The translations under genes were made by a program, and so were the position numbers. 64,000 bases of DNA, from NCBI GenBank assembly GCA_009760855.2, contig WPIO01000107.1, positions 1,117,001-1,181,000 on the forward strand, given 5' to 3'. Below, piece after piece: positions 12,086 to 22,922 of this stretch; the stretch's first letter is position 1; each line of letters opens with the position of its first letter. Source of the stretch: Cristatella mucedo. Taxonomy: Eukaryota; Bryozoa; Phylactolaemata; Cristatellidae. Under the pieces are notes generated by a model that saw nothing but the letters and a program-made list of their open reading frames with translations, searched no databases and had not been told where the DNA came from.

Positions 12086-13266
12086 CTCCAGAACGCTATG
12101 CTAAGTGCTTCTACAATTGTAAAGACTAACTCAAAAGTTTGTGATGCCTATCCCTTAATCCTTAATTTCATATGTGTTTCGTCAACCTCTAATCCTTATA
12201 ATTTAACCCAAAAAGTTAGGTACTGCTACTTCTTCAGGAAGTTAGGGTGCACATGGATAAACATACTTTAGATCATTTAGTTGTTGTAAACGAACTGGTA
12301 TGATCTTGCAAACGCAAAACTTGTGGCACCTGGCAATCATTACTATCAACCAATAAATTGGCCATTTGTTAGCGTCAATACACAGCTTACACTTCGCTCT
12401 CTGAAGTATAAGTGAGTACATTTAATTTATCACACGATTAATAAAAGTATTTCTCACAAAGAACTAGATGATGCAAATAATAGAGGCAGCAATACTCATA
12501 CCACCTTCATTTTATAGATCGGGCTATTATCATATTACATGACAGAATATTGGCAATTCGATTAAATGTATACAAGATTTTAAAATTCAACAACAGCATA
12601 CAAATATCATACGTAGGAAAGATTTTAATAGAATTATCTGTTAGAACATAAATAAAGACTGAAAGTTGCTGAATCTCTCATCTTTTGGCCTTGTTCATAT
12701 GCTTCCAGAAATAATGGAAAAGTCAATCTTAAGCTCACAGCGTCCCTCCACTTTGGGTTCTAAAACATTAATTACATAGATTGCGGTTGAACTGAAATGC
12801 CTATTGTCTTGATTTTTTGAGAACACGTCGGTGTTCAGTAATGGTAATTAGAAATTTAGGTAAGTCTACTCGACTATAGGATCCACCAGAATTTTTACAG
12901 ATATGGTCATTGAAGACAGGAATAGTCTTTTGACTTACGAACGTCAATTCACTGTAGAATCCCTACCTGGAAAGTGGCTTCCCTTCGAGTTCGCAATTTG
13001 CATACACTTTATATTGATTATGATAAGGAGTTACAATCCATCATAAATGGGCGTCATCATATGCCAAACAGGTTTGCACACTAACTGCCTTCTTCAACCA
13101 AAATTTTAGGAGCATCTAGATAGCTATCAATAATGAAACAGACACAGTGTGGTAAGCACAAAGATTGAAATACGTCGCTGGATTATCTATTTCAAATAGT
13201 AAAGATGCATTCGAATGTTGTTAACTGTGGAAAGCTATTAAATTCAGCAATAAATATTCAAAGCAG

Positions 13267-13402
13267 CTTGGTTTGGTCTAGCGGTTAAGGTGCTCGCCCC
13301 GACCAAGGCCTGACTGAGGTCGTGGGCTCGAGCCCCGAGGCATATGTGAATCGCCTGAATAGAGATTAGGTTCTTTTGGAGCGCTATATAAATGAATTAT
13401 TT
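13267..13402 (+). mobile_element. SINE1 copy (best preserved)
   Basis: The head ggtttggtctagcggttaag resembles a tRNA with an A box; gaggtcgtgggctcgagccc holds the B-box region. Next comes catatgtgaatcgcctgaat, then agagattaggttcttttgga and gcgctatataaatgaattat. The last 45 or so bases resemble the 3' end of L2-B (tctagaaagagattgagttc, then gctttatcaagtgcattatt), suggesting the LINE supplies the retrotransposition machinery. It is not a functional tRNA gene: no closed acceptor stem is visible. Confidence 0.85.
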
Positions 13403-13984
13403 AATATCGTTTGTGACTGTCAAGATTTACTTGAAAATATCTCCGAGGCAAAGTTTTTTCTTACTTCACTACAAATTTTGACATAAGAAACCCTGTTACT
13501 GCAATTTTTTAACTACCCATAAGAGTTTGTACTATCTATCTCTCTTTTCTCTGTTAATCTATCTCTCCTTTTTTGAACGCAATAGCCAAGCTCAATCCAG
13601 GCTATTAATTGTATACATATTATACATACTACACTCATTGATGTCCTTGCTTCAGTTCCTCCCAGCCTTCCGGCACGTAAATCTATCTCACTTTTCCTGC
13701 AGCAAGCAAGTATTACTGACATTAACACATGAAAGTCCGAAAGATTTATCAACTAATATGACGATAAAAACCAACTTACCCGTTATGGGCAAATCAAGTG
13801 TGACTTAGAAGTTGGAAAGTTTAGCACTCAAAATTGGCTCTTTCAATATATTGTATGTGTGATTTGTACAAAATCTAGGTGTTTTATAAAAAGTGACTTT
13901 TTACCAGACCACCAAACAAATCCCCCAGTATGTAAGCCTAATTTTAACTGCATTACTTTGCTTATATTTTCATTTTACTAATTA
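13403..13984. other. Intronic sequence without recognised feature
   Basis: Small open frames on both strands here (13,513-13,808) lack any recognisable family or splice context. Confidence 0.4.
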
Positions 13985-14855
13985 TTATTAATAAAAATCA
14001 TAGATTTGTTAAAGCGCTCTCAGAGAACTGATTCTATGTCTAGGCAAGTTACATTTGCTGCAAATAAAGCATGATCTAATGATTAATGGCTGCATGCTTA
14101 ATGAACAAGCATAGAGAGGTGACAGGTTAGTTAAAGGTGACATGTACTGGGTCAGCACGCAAGGACGGTTAGTAGCAACATGCAGTCTCAGCACGCTTAA
14201 CCACACTTAAGATGAATCACATTTACCCCCTAAATTCTGTCAGAAATAGATGTTTTTTAGTTTCTTCTTAAGTGTGGTCGAGTCAGGGGATGTCGTAACG
14301 CAAGTCAAAGTGAGTTCCAGAGTTTAGAAACATATGAACTAAATACACGGTCTCCAAAGGATTTGAAGCTTCGCTCGAGGTACATGTAAGCATTGTGATT
14401 CCGAAAAGCAAGTGGTATTTAGCCTGCTGGGGGACTTGATCTCATAGGTTGGCTGGAGCCATATAGTTAATGAAAAAACCTTGAAGTCGATGATCTGTTT
14501 GACTGGGATCCAGTGCAGTTCGGCAACAAGTTTTGTGATTTGGCCCGGAGGTGTTCATAACAGAAAGTCTAGTTGCTGGCTTTGGCACCAGCAGTAAACT
14601 CCCGATTGCTCAGGCAGGAGGACCAGCAAGCTGTGATTCCAAAAATCAAGACTTGATGTCACAAATGAATGGGCCAATTAAGTAGTACTCCTGTGCAAAC
14701 AAGCCCGAATTTCAGCATTTTATATATTAGCTGAAAGTCAGCAGTCTTGACTGTGGAGCTGGCGTGGTCGTTTAACGAAATTTCATTTTGGAACACGACA
14801 CCTAGATTGCGTGCAGATTCTAAGAAAATACTACTACAACTAGGTTGATTCAAGA
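13985..14855 (-). mobile_element. L2-B LINE, 5'-truncated, reverse orientation
   Basis: On the minus strand the RT C-terminal region begins at ESARNLGVVFQNEISLND and runs through the degenerate thumb region to the L2-B 3' UTR. It ends in the agcgctctcagagaactgat motif followed by aataataa, the reverse of the (ATT)n tail. The frame is broken. It is head-to-head with the next element. Confidence 0.8.
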
Positions 14856-14859
14856 ATGT

Positions 14860-15658
14860 ATTATAATATCCTGTCTCGACTTTGGTAACTCACTGCTGGC
14901 AGGTATACCAACCTGTGCCATCTAGCTCTTACAGTTGGTGAACAACTCGGAAGCTAGGCTTTTATGTCGTGAGGATTACAGTCGCCACAACATATCACTT
15001 CCTGCAGATCTGCACTGGATATATAATCCAGCAGCATGTCGAATTAAAGCTGCTGTCGCTCACTACTAGTTCCCTTCAGTATCTGGCTCCAGTCACCCTA
15101 TCAGAACAATTAGCCAACCAGGCTAGCCATCAATCCACTAGTTTTTCTGAATCAAATATTTAGCTATAAATTGTACGAATCACGAGTCCTTTAGAGAGCG
15201 TGCCCTTCGTTTTAAAAAGCTCCTAAAGCCTCGAATCCGGAATTCCGGATGATATCGCAACACTTCCCTATTTGAGATAAGTACAATGAAGCTTAATACT
15301 TACATGCTATTGACAGCATTTAATAGGTCCTTGTAATTTGCCCATTATGTGCTTATTCGTGCTGACAATGTGCATGCTGCCATTAGCGATATTTACATTT
15401 AGCTGTGGTTCATATAAATCTCTAATCATGTAATGCTGGTTGTCATTGAGCAAGCGACCGCTAACCACTGCCTGCTGCTACTTACAATATTTGCAAGCTG
15501 ACCCTGTGCGTGTCTATTACCTCTAACCACGTTAGGCCTGTGTTATTGAGCATTACACGACTAACCATGTGATCATGCGGACTTTTTAGCCAATGCAAAA
15601 GGCACAGAAAGAGATTAAGTTCTCTGAGTGAGCTCTAAGAAATGTATAATGACGACTG
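14860..15658 (+). mobile_element. L2-B LINE, 5'-truncated, head-to-head with the previous copy
   Basis: Starts at the SRLDFC-equivalent (cctgtctcgactttggtaac) and runs through the YLSDxL-type region, 3' UTR and agagattaagttctctgagt. The 3' UTR holds an enlarged set of GCTGAC-type repeats (15,355-15,540). Confidence 0.75.
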
Positions 15659-16179
15659 TCATCGCTATAAAAGATTAATTTTTAGATTTCTAATATTTTA
15701 TTACTGCGTACCGAGATAGTATATATTTGAAGCTTACCTGCAAATACCCACAAAAACATTTATTCACGTTTAGCTCTTCATATTTTGTGCTGGTTACCAT
15801 GTGTTCCAAGCTCAGGCGTTCGTTTTGCTTAGCAGTTGAGCTTATCAATTGTAAATAGAATACCACTGCAAAGTTTTGCAGTAATTTTTGAATAAGTAAG
15901 TCATTGCAGCTGGTGATACTGCTTTAAGGCCGGTAATACATTCTGAGAGGTTCAATTATGTGTCTTCATTGTTGAATATGCAGCAATCATTAGTTACTAA
16001 TAAACTAACGAGCACGATTCTTACCTATGCGAATATCGGCAACTATTGTTTGGCTCTGCAATAAATAGGTAAACTGTTGCGCTACTGACAGTCGATCCAT
16101 TTGGTCAGATGCCTTAAGCACAATCTATCTCTTTCGCTATTACTTTGCATAAAGGCTGTAGGCTGCATACCCTATTGTT
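15659..16179. other. Intronic sequence without recognised feature
   Basis: No signal recognised. Confidence 0.4.
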
Positions 16180-16510
16180 TTGCCGGTTGTAGACTTCAAA
16201 GATCACTTCCAAAATTCTTACGAAGCACCGAGTGCTCTTCTGCTGCCTACTCGGAATAACATTTTTGCATGTTAGTCATCGCTATTTCCATGCTACTAAT
16301 ATTTTCTCACTGCCATCCTGTTTCAGCTATGCTGCTCGCTTCGTCTTTTTGGAGCAATGTGAATTCTGCCAGTTACCTTAAGTGCTTCGGAGACCCTTCC
16401 AGCTTTTCGTGTGCAATTACAAATTTGAAGGTTAACACCTACCTAATACAGGCATTCCTATGCACTAAATCAACCGCAGCAATGCATTTTATTGCAAAGG
16501 GCTATACATT
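16180..16510 (+). mobile_element. Decayed L2-A LINE 3' remnant
   Basis: Segments such as cttccaaaattcttacgaag, tcttctgctgcctac and tttccatgctactaat parallel the L2-A region after LWNSLPQFLRND. It is highly diverged and not coding. Confidence 0.5.
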
Positions 16511-16511
16511 C

Positions 16512-16697
16512 GTTCTTTTGGGCTGGCCTTACGCTTAGTAATGGCTCACTAGGTAAGGCGGTTGCTTTTCACGACCTCGGCCACGAGGTCGTGGGTTCGA
16601 TTCCTGTGGTGGGCGATCCTTTATCGCCACTGCAAGCGGTGGTGATAGCCGTAAAGGCTCTTGTGTCGCTATACAAAAAGAGGCTGTTTAATCAGCT
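16512..16697 (+). mobile_element. SINE2 copy (tRNA-derived, best preserved)
   Basis: Contains an A-box-like ggctcactaggtaaggcggt and an exact Pol III B box, GGTTCGATTCC, at 16,594-16,604. A body common to other copies follows (gggcgatcctttatcgccac, agccgtaaaggctcttgtgt), ending cgctatacaaaaagaggctg. Other copies are at 18,463, 29,757 (reverse) and 62,036. The body differs from SINE1, so it is a separate family. Confidence 0.85.
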
Positions 16698-18061
16698 AGG
16701 ATTTTGTTTTTCTTCTTAGGCGAGAATGATATCCAGGTCAGTTTAGAATGATCAATTTGGCTTAAGTCAAAGGGCAATTTCCAAACCACCTACATTCCAA
16801 CTTGTTCTTTAATTTCTAGCAATACTTAAATTCTATGGTTAGAAACCTGTATTTGTATCTGACGAATCTGAATAGCTTATAAAACTTAGTAGCAACCTCA
16901 GACGCTCAAGTCTACTTTTCAATTATCAGACAATTAAATACAGAGCCACCTCGTTACCTTATGCAGTGCTGAATATCGATAAATTTATCACTTGATTACA
17001 TTTATCACTGTGCTTAATTTTAATCCAAAGTTGCTACAGGCAGAACACTGTTTAAGCCACACTAAGGCTACGGAAAGAGGGCGTCATAAGCAGTACCACG
17101 GTTAAAATAACGGTGAGCCATATTTCGTATTAACAGTATTGATTACCATTAAAATGACAATTCATTTATACAGCATCCTCAGACAGTTAGGGACTATAAG
17201 GATGCTGTAAACAAAGCATAACCAAATGATTAGTGGAACTAACGTGTTGAAAATAGTGATTGATGCAACAATTTCAAAGTTGAATAACTTCACACTATTC
17301 TTTTGTCTCGCATTTAAGTCTCACTTCAGACGAGTTTTTATTCTTTTTCATTTCTCAACAATTGCGTGATAACAAATAGGCAGATGTCTCATCAGTCATT
17401 TAACTATCAAACAGTATTAATTTTTAAATTAAACGTGAATTCTAAGTTTTGCATGCCAATTTTAGTTACAGTTCAATTGTCGAAGCTAACCTTACCTCTA
17501 CTCTCATAGAAATAACCAATTAAAACCCAGTGAATCGCTCAGCTGATGGACAGATTTTCTAGGTCTGAGACATACCTAATTGAAATTTGACACTGGAAGT
17601 GTAAGCGCTGATAATTCAGAAATTTGTCGAAAGGTTTACAATTGATCACAAATATGTTCAGATAATTCCTGCGTTGAATTTGTTGTCATTGCAAGCAGTA
17701 AGTGTGATTGTGTAGGTATTTGTGGGAATATTTCAAAACGCTCAGTATTCTAAAATTCGAGCTAAGAAATATTTCCCTAGAGAAATATGAGTCGCACATT
17801 CGAAATGCCTTACTTACCTTGAGCATGCAACGCCAAAGGTGCACACTGATCTTGAGAAAGTTTGGCACAAAAATTTAATTTCAACGTCATTTTCAAGAGT
17901 TCTACTTCATTAATCGACGTTTCACACAAGTTATTGGTTTTAGCTCTTACGTATCTGTTTCATAACTGTCTCCGTCTTGTCTTTAGGTCGTGATCTAATT
18001 GTTGAGCTTTTTTGCCTATGCACTCTTTATGCTGCTAATGTCATTGACCCGATGCTATGTG
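16698..18061. other. Intronic sequence without recognised feature
   Basis: Contains a small dyad at 17,169-17,209 (11-bp arms, TACAGCATCCT and its complement). No exon or repeat family recognised. Confidence 0.4.
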
Positions 18062-18065
18062 TTCT

Positions 18066-18094
18066 ATATAATATATATATATATATATATATAT
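18066..18094. repeat. (AT)n microsatellite
   Basis: An uninterrupted TA run. Confidence 0.95.
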
Positions 18095-18257
18095 TCCCAA
18101 TATAGTCCCAAATTTAAAAGCAGCTTTGCATAAACTCACTTATCTATATGATCCGGTCTAGCATCATATCATTACTTTTTTTAAACAACCATGCATTGAT
18201 TGCTGTGTGCGCTTTTCGGACCAGAATATATATGAACTGCCTGCATAGCCGGGCACG

Positions 18258-18308
<51 letters not shown>
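18258..18308. repeat. (CA)n microsatellite
   Basis: About 25 CA units without interruption. Open frames crossing it are artefacts of the repeat. Confidence 0.95.
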
Positions 18309-18313
<5 letters not shown>

Positions 18314-18462
18314 ATACCAACTCTCAATCAATCCTGCGTAGCTCACTCAAAGCTGACCACATTTTAAAGTGGATTCCATGTTTGATTGATAGTCTAGTGC
18401 TAGAGAGCCAAGTGACATCGAAGCCCGGTTAGGTACTTGAAGTGAATTCAGTGTATACACTA

Positions 18463-18602
18463 AGTAAGGTGGTTGGTTTAACGACCTGTGTCGGTTCCTG
18501 AATCGTTGAGTCGAATCCTGCAATGGGCGATCCTTTATTGCCGCTCTAAGCGGTTGGCGGCAGCCTTTAAGGCTCTTCTGCTGCTATACAAAAAGAAGCT
18601 GT
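18463..18602 (+). mobile_element. SINE2 copy
   Basis: Shares taaggtggttg, the B-box region gagtcgaatcctgcaatggg, cgatcctttattgccgctct, agcctttaaggctcttctgc and gctatacaaaaagaagctgt with the SINE2 copy at 16,512. It is more diverged. Confidence 0.8.
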
Positions 18603-20294
18603 TAAATTAAACTGTTAAATTGGTTAGTACTTGTAGTAGGTACTAACGAGAGAAGATCAGAAATTTGCGCAATAGTCTACCCCACTGATGGCAGTCATGA
18701 CAAGCATTTAGAAGCAAGTTCTGAACCACTTGAAGTTAATTAAGAGCACTGTTCATAATAAAGAGTCTTTGAGTAATCGCTAAGAAATGTAACCATATTT
18801 ACATATGCCAGCCCATAAATTTAGGCCAAACATGGAAGTTAAGAACTTCTTGCGATTTATGTTTTAGAATAGTAGGCTTTACTGCATTAAGGCTTCATAG
18901 AATCTTTCTGGCTTAACCAAGCTTTAGAACTGGGTCTTGTAACTCCAGTGCAACACTAGTTTTGTCCAAACATTTTAGTGTGGACTTATCATCGTTAAGC
19001 TTTTTATGATAAGTGGCTATCTAAGCTGAAACGTTCTTGATGCAGAATATAAGGTAGTCAAATGATTCGAACGACACTCCCGGCCGAGAAATGTTGCATT
19101 CGGCTATAAACGACTTCATCGGCGTACAAACGAAAGCCGACATCGCTAGGGGGATAACATAGCCAGGAGGAGTGTACAGACTGCGAAGGAAACATCCAGC
19201 CCACTGATACCGAAACCTGCTAATTACCAGTCTGTAAGTGCTACAAAAATGTCTGACAGCCAGATGACATGTCTGTACGCACTTACATCTCTCGCTAAAG
19301 TAAGACACAGCCAGCTAATCAGAGAGAGCCTGCCACTTGTAGACGTGAAGACAAGTGCTTCGTAAGATGTTTTTTCAAGATTGATACATTGTGATAATTA
19401 TTCCGTGAGAACTTGCAAACAAGTTGCTACCATAATCAGCAGCATTTTAAAAGGCACGTAAAACCAAATTCAGAATAATTTCTTCTTGGAGCAGTTAGCT
19501 CTGGTTCTGCTTCTGTTTCAACCTTGCTGGCAAGATTCGATTAGGTGGTAAAGGTATTTAGCTGCTGGGGCATCATTAATTCGAATATCATTGATTGTCC
19601 TGACAGATGCGATTTTGCAGAGAGCAAGGAACTGAACTTGTGACGCAGGACCTAGTAATAATCATAGTAATAATATTTATAAAGTGGGCGGCTATTTGCA
19701 CGGTTGACATGGGCTCTCAAAATAAAAAGTAAGGGCACTCGATCTGGTCTCTGAAATTGCCTTTTTAGTGTTTAATCCGAATGTCCTCCTCGTGTCCCAT
19801 TCCGAAGTTTGGACAGGCATTTGCAGCGGGGCTTGAACGAACGAGCGAATTGATTTTTCCTTTCCTTGCGGAAAGTGATCAACATGTTCTGGAGCTTAAA
19901 TGTTGTCCTTGGCCTTGACGCTTTCCTTGCTGATCGATACAGTATAGTATTTTCTAAGCGAACGAGTTTGGTGTCTTTAAAAATAAGGACCTAACTTTTT
20001 AATCCTAAAACGATGAAGGCATTGTTATGTCAGCATGAAGGCAGAACTTGAAGTCAAGACCTAAAAAACAACCAACACACCATAGAATTCTGAAACTGAA
20101 CTAAAAAACTTAAAAACAAGGAAGGAAAGGAAAAAGCTTGCTGAAACGTGAAAGTTTCACAGGATACAATATTGTTATCATGCAATTACCATAGCCATAA
20201 CTCCACAGATACCTATAAGAAAAATAGACTCAGATGAATAACTATACCTTATCTTTCTATTTTAATTACTAGCAATCAGGGTTATGCTTACGTA

Positions 20295-20297
<3 letters not shown>
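18603..20297. other. Intronic sequence, one unexplained open frame
   Basis: Mostly unrecognised. The minus-strand frame 19,308-19,021 (95 codons) is cysteine-rich (CKCVQTCHLAVRHFC) and sits in locally GC-richer DNA. I see no family match and no clear exon boundary. It may be a repeat remnant. Confidence 0.3.
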
Positions 20298-20334
<37 letters not shown>

Positions 20335-20520
20335 TATTTATTTATTTATTTATTTATATTTACATTTACATTTACATTTACATTTACATTTACATTTACA
20401 TTTACATTTACATTTACATTTACATTTACTTTTATTTTTATATTTATATTTATATTTATATTTATATTTATATTTATATTTATGTTTATATTTATGTTTA
20501 TATTTATATTTATATTTATG
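20298..20520. repeat. Compound microsatellite (TA)n-(TTTA)n-(TTTACA)n-(TTTATA)n
   Basis: Four unit types in a row: TA (20,298-20,331), TTTA (to about 20,358), TTTACA (to about 20,428) and TTTATA with a few TTTATG units (to about 20,518). Long open frames in all phases are repeat artefacts. Confidence 0.95.
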
Positions 20521-20529
20521 CATAATGTA

Positions 20530-20916
20530 TTCATGCATTTGTGTCATCTTGTCTTGACTTCTATATTTCGGTGCTTTCTTGTCTACCGGCCTGTGCAAAT
20601 AGGCTCTTACACGTAGTGCACAATTCTGCAGCTAGGCTTGTCTATCTTGAGCATAGCAGTTGATACATCACACCACTTATCGCCGACATGCACTGCCTAC
20701 CAGTCAAGTAAGGCATCGATTTCAAAGTTTCTTCACTCGCTTGTAGGTTCGTTCATTCTTTGGCTCCCGCCTACCTATCATATCTAATGCCCTACCAGGC
20801 AAAGCGTCGTAACACCCTGCTGTTTTGTATACTTATATTTTATACCAACCTCAAATGCTTTGAAGATCGTGACTTTAGTTGGTATGCTCCAAAAGCCTGG
20901 CGCTCACTCCCGACTT
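20530..20916 (+). mobile_element. L2-B LINE, left part, split by a later insertion
   Basis: RT C-terminal region from the SRLDF equivalent (tcttgtcttgacttctatat) to the APKAWRS-LP equivalent, stopping at ctcactcccgactt. Its continuation is at 21,490-21,870; the intervening reverse-oriented L2-B inserted into it. GACTT at 20,912-20,916 recurs at 21,490-21,494 and may be the target-site duplication. Confidence 0.75.
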
Positions 20917-21489
20917 ATAATGATAATAACTAAATGCACCTGATAAAGCGCCCTCAGAGAAATCAATTTTTTTCTAGGCTCTTCCCCTTTTGCTGCAAGG
21001 GAAGTGCGATTGCATGGTAAGTAGTATTACGCTTTATAAATATGAATAACATTGTTAGGGGTGACATGCATAGGGTCAGCATGCAAATGTGGTAAGTGGC
21101 AGTATGCACAGTGTCAGCAGGCATAGGCACATGAATGACGAATAACAGTGACCCACTAAATACTGTCCTAAATAGATGTGTTTTTAAGTTCTTCTTAAAA
21201 ATGATCAAGTCAGGGGATGTTCTGTCTCAAGTCGGGAGGGATTTCCAGGCTTTGGGAGCATACGAGCTAAATGCATGGTCTCCAAAAGATTTGAGGTTTG
21301 TACGAGGTATTGGTAAACTGCTGGATTCCGAAAAGCGAGTGGTACGATGCCTGGCCTGGTGGGTGAGTAGATCTGAGAGATAGGCTGGAGCCAAAGAATG
21401 AAGTGACCTAAAAGTGAGCGACGAAACCTTGAAGTCAATGCGTTGCTTGACTTGTAGCCAGTGCAGGTTGGCGAGAAGTGGTTTGATGT
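20917..21489 (-). mobile_element. L2-B LINE, 5'-truncated, inserted in another L2-B
   Basis: On the minus strand it runs from the tgcactggctacaagtcaag segment through LQVxLxFRSLxSL, SESSSLPI-type and APKAWKSLPT regions to the 3' UTR and the cagagaaatcaatttttttc/aataata tail side. It splits the forward L2-B around it. Confidence 0.8.
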
Positions 21490-21870
21490 GACTTGCCTTA
21501 CGACATCTTCAGACTCGATGATATTTGAAATTATACTAAAAACGCACCTATTTATCACAGCATTTCGTGAGTCCGTGGAATCTTTTTTTTTTAATGTGCT
21601 TAAGATTGCTGGCACTGAGCATGATGTCACTAGCCATACTTGCATCCTGACCCTGTCCGTCTCACCACTAGCCGCACTAATCCTGCTTTTTATCGAGGGT
21701 GCTACTGCCATTCGTACTTACTATTATTATTACTATTACTATTATTACTGCCATTTGTTTTCCTTTGCAGCAAACGTTTAGCGCCTAAAGAGAGAGATGG
21801 AGAGATTGGGCTCTCTGAGGTCACGCTTTATCGAGAGGTTTATACTATTAGTAGTAGTAGTAGTAATATA
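21490..21870 (+). mobile_element. L2-B LINE, right part of the split copy
   Basis: Resumes at gacttgccttacgacatctt, the position where the left part stopped. It continues through the FKLxLKTHLF equivalent (ctaaaaacgcacctatttat), the 3' UTR and agagagatggagagattggg, ending in a short tail. Confidence 0.75.
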
Positions 21871-22466
21871 ACGCCATAAGAGAAATTATTCTCGATTAAT
21901 GGGCTTCACATAAACCACTGGGCTGGTTCCTACGATATCGGTAATCAAATACGGTAACCTTGACAGAGGCGTTAAAGGATAGTCCCTTAACCTTTATGCA
22001 TACTAGACTATTTATTGTGGTTTGCATTAGCTCCCAGGTTCTCCAAACTTAATTAATAGGTCATTTATGTAAATATTATAATCAATTTTAGAACGGCAAG
22101 GCTATTGCAGTTGACTTATTCATTAGAAGGTGAATATTAGTATTATATATTATTTTGATTCATTAAGAACCATGACTGTCGAACGACCTGATTATGCTGA
22201 CGGTGCATGAAAACGATTAAAACGGCTTCGAAACTAATTGGAATGACACTTTACCATCTGTATGGAAGCGCTCTTAGGATTATTTCTGTCTCGCATGTCT
22301 TTCAAATGGTAAATAAAGCAGTGCCTTCAGAAAAGCTAGCTTTGCTAGTGGATTTTTTATTAGCTTCATTGGCCATAATAAATTGCAAAGGCGGCTCCGT
22401 TAAAACTATCAAAGGCTGCTCCGTTAAAACTATCTAAAGTAAAAATGTAAGTTGCATACAGATTAG
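21871..22466. other. Intronic sequence with a small tandem duplication
   Basis: Unrecognised apart from a 24-bp direct duplication at 22,387-22,434 (units differ at one base: ggcggctccg versus ggctgctccg). Confidence 0.5.
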
Positions 22467-22597
22467 GCTGGTTTGGTCCAATAGCTAACGTGCTCACCCC
22501 AACCAAGGTCGTGCCGAGGCCGTGGGCTTAAGCCTGTGGCAAACGTGAAGGGCCTGAAAAGAGATTACGTTCTCTTAAGGCGCTACACTAATACATT
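22467..22597 (+). mobile_element. SINE1 copy
   Basis: gctggtttggtccaatagct, gccgaggccgtgggcttaag, ggcctgaaaagagattacgt, tctcttaaggcgctacacta. Same order as the 13,267 copy. The 3' end runs directly into a CA/TA microsatellite. Confidence 0.8.

Positions 22598-22644
<47 letters not shown>
22597..22644. repeat. (CA)n(TA)n microsatellite at SINE1 tail
   Basis: A short CA run, then about 18 TA units. Confidence 0.95.
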
Positions 22645-22647
<3 letters not shown>

Positions 22648-22751
22648 CTAATAAGTTGATCAGTAATAATTTGCTTTATTAAAGGACGACGTTCATCCGT
22701 ATCAGTGGGGTTACAACGGATTTAAACATGAGTAATGACTATGGAACATAC

Positions 22752-22922
22752 CTGCCTCATACGATGCTGACTGATAGTCTTCACTGACAATAAGTCGCAA
22801 GACACTTGAGAAGAATCCAACACTTATTGTGGCTGCATCGTAACCAGGAATTAAAGGACACGAAGTTGATAGGACAGCTATATCGTAGGATCCGGCGTTG
22901 AATCCAGAGCAGTATCCCTCAA
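22752..22922 (-). CDS. Domain D2, exon 3 (CTHRC1-like C-terminal strands)
   Basis: A 171-nt exon after the acceptor tgtcgtag. After two bases it encodes EGYCSGFNAGSYDIAVLSTS, then CPLIPGYDAAT and a hydrophobic SVLRLIVSED strand. This fits the end of the CTHRC1 domain: E-G-x-C-x-G-x-x-A-G, D-I-A, the second Cys and the final beta strand. The Trp of the T-G-W motif is replaced. It ends GAGGCAG|GTATGT, the same phase as D1 exon 3, and is 24 nt longer at its C-terminal end. Reading through the donor would add about 13 residues before a stop. Confidence 0.8.

Larger units (their letters stand above)
10666..13266. other. AT-rich intron upstream of D3 exon 1
   Basis: Mostly unrecognised AT-rich sequence. 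It contains the low-complexity block at 11,835-12,010 and the perfect hairpin at 12,044-12,085, listed separately. No exon resembling the CTHRC1-like modules was seen here on the minus strand. Confidence 0.45.

Noticed and set aside
13267-13402. Functional tRNA gene
   Set aside because: A- and B-box-like sequences are present, but no closed acceptor or anticodon stem; the fixed tail and several similar copies show a SINE.
16512-16697. Functional tRNA gene with perfect B box
   Set aside because: The sequence continues into a shared non-tRNA body found at three other places, so it is a SINE.
18148-18432. Open frame with a poly-Thr-His stretch
   Set aside because: Crosses the (CA)n repeat and lacks any domain or splice context.
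20296-20616. 106-codon plus-strand frame and matching minus frames
   Set aside because: Generated by the compound TA/TTTA/TTTACA microsatellite; repetitive in all phases.
21205-21711. 168-codon minus frame as a host gene
   Set aside because: It runs across the reverse L2-B insertion and the right half of the split L2-B; its residues are out-of-frame LINE sequence.
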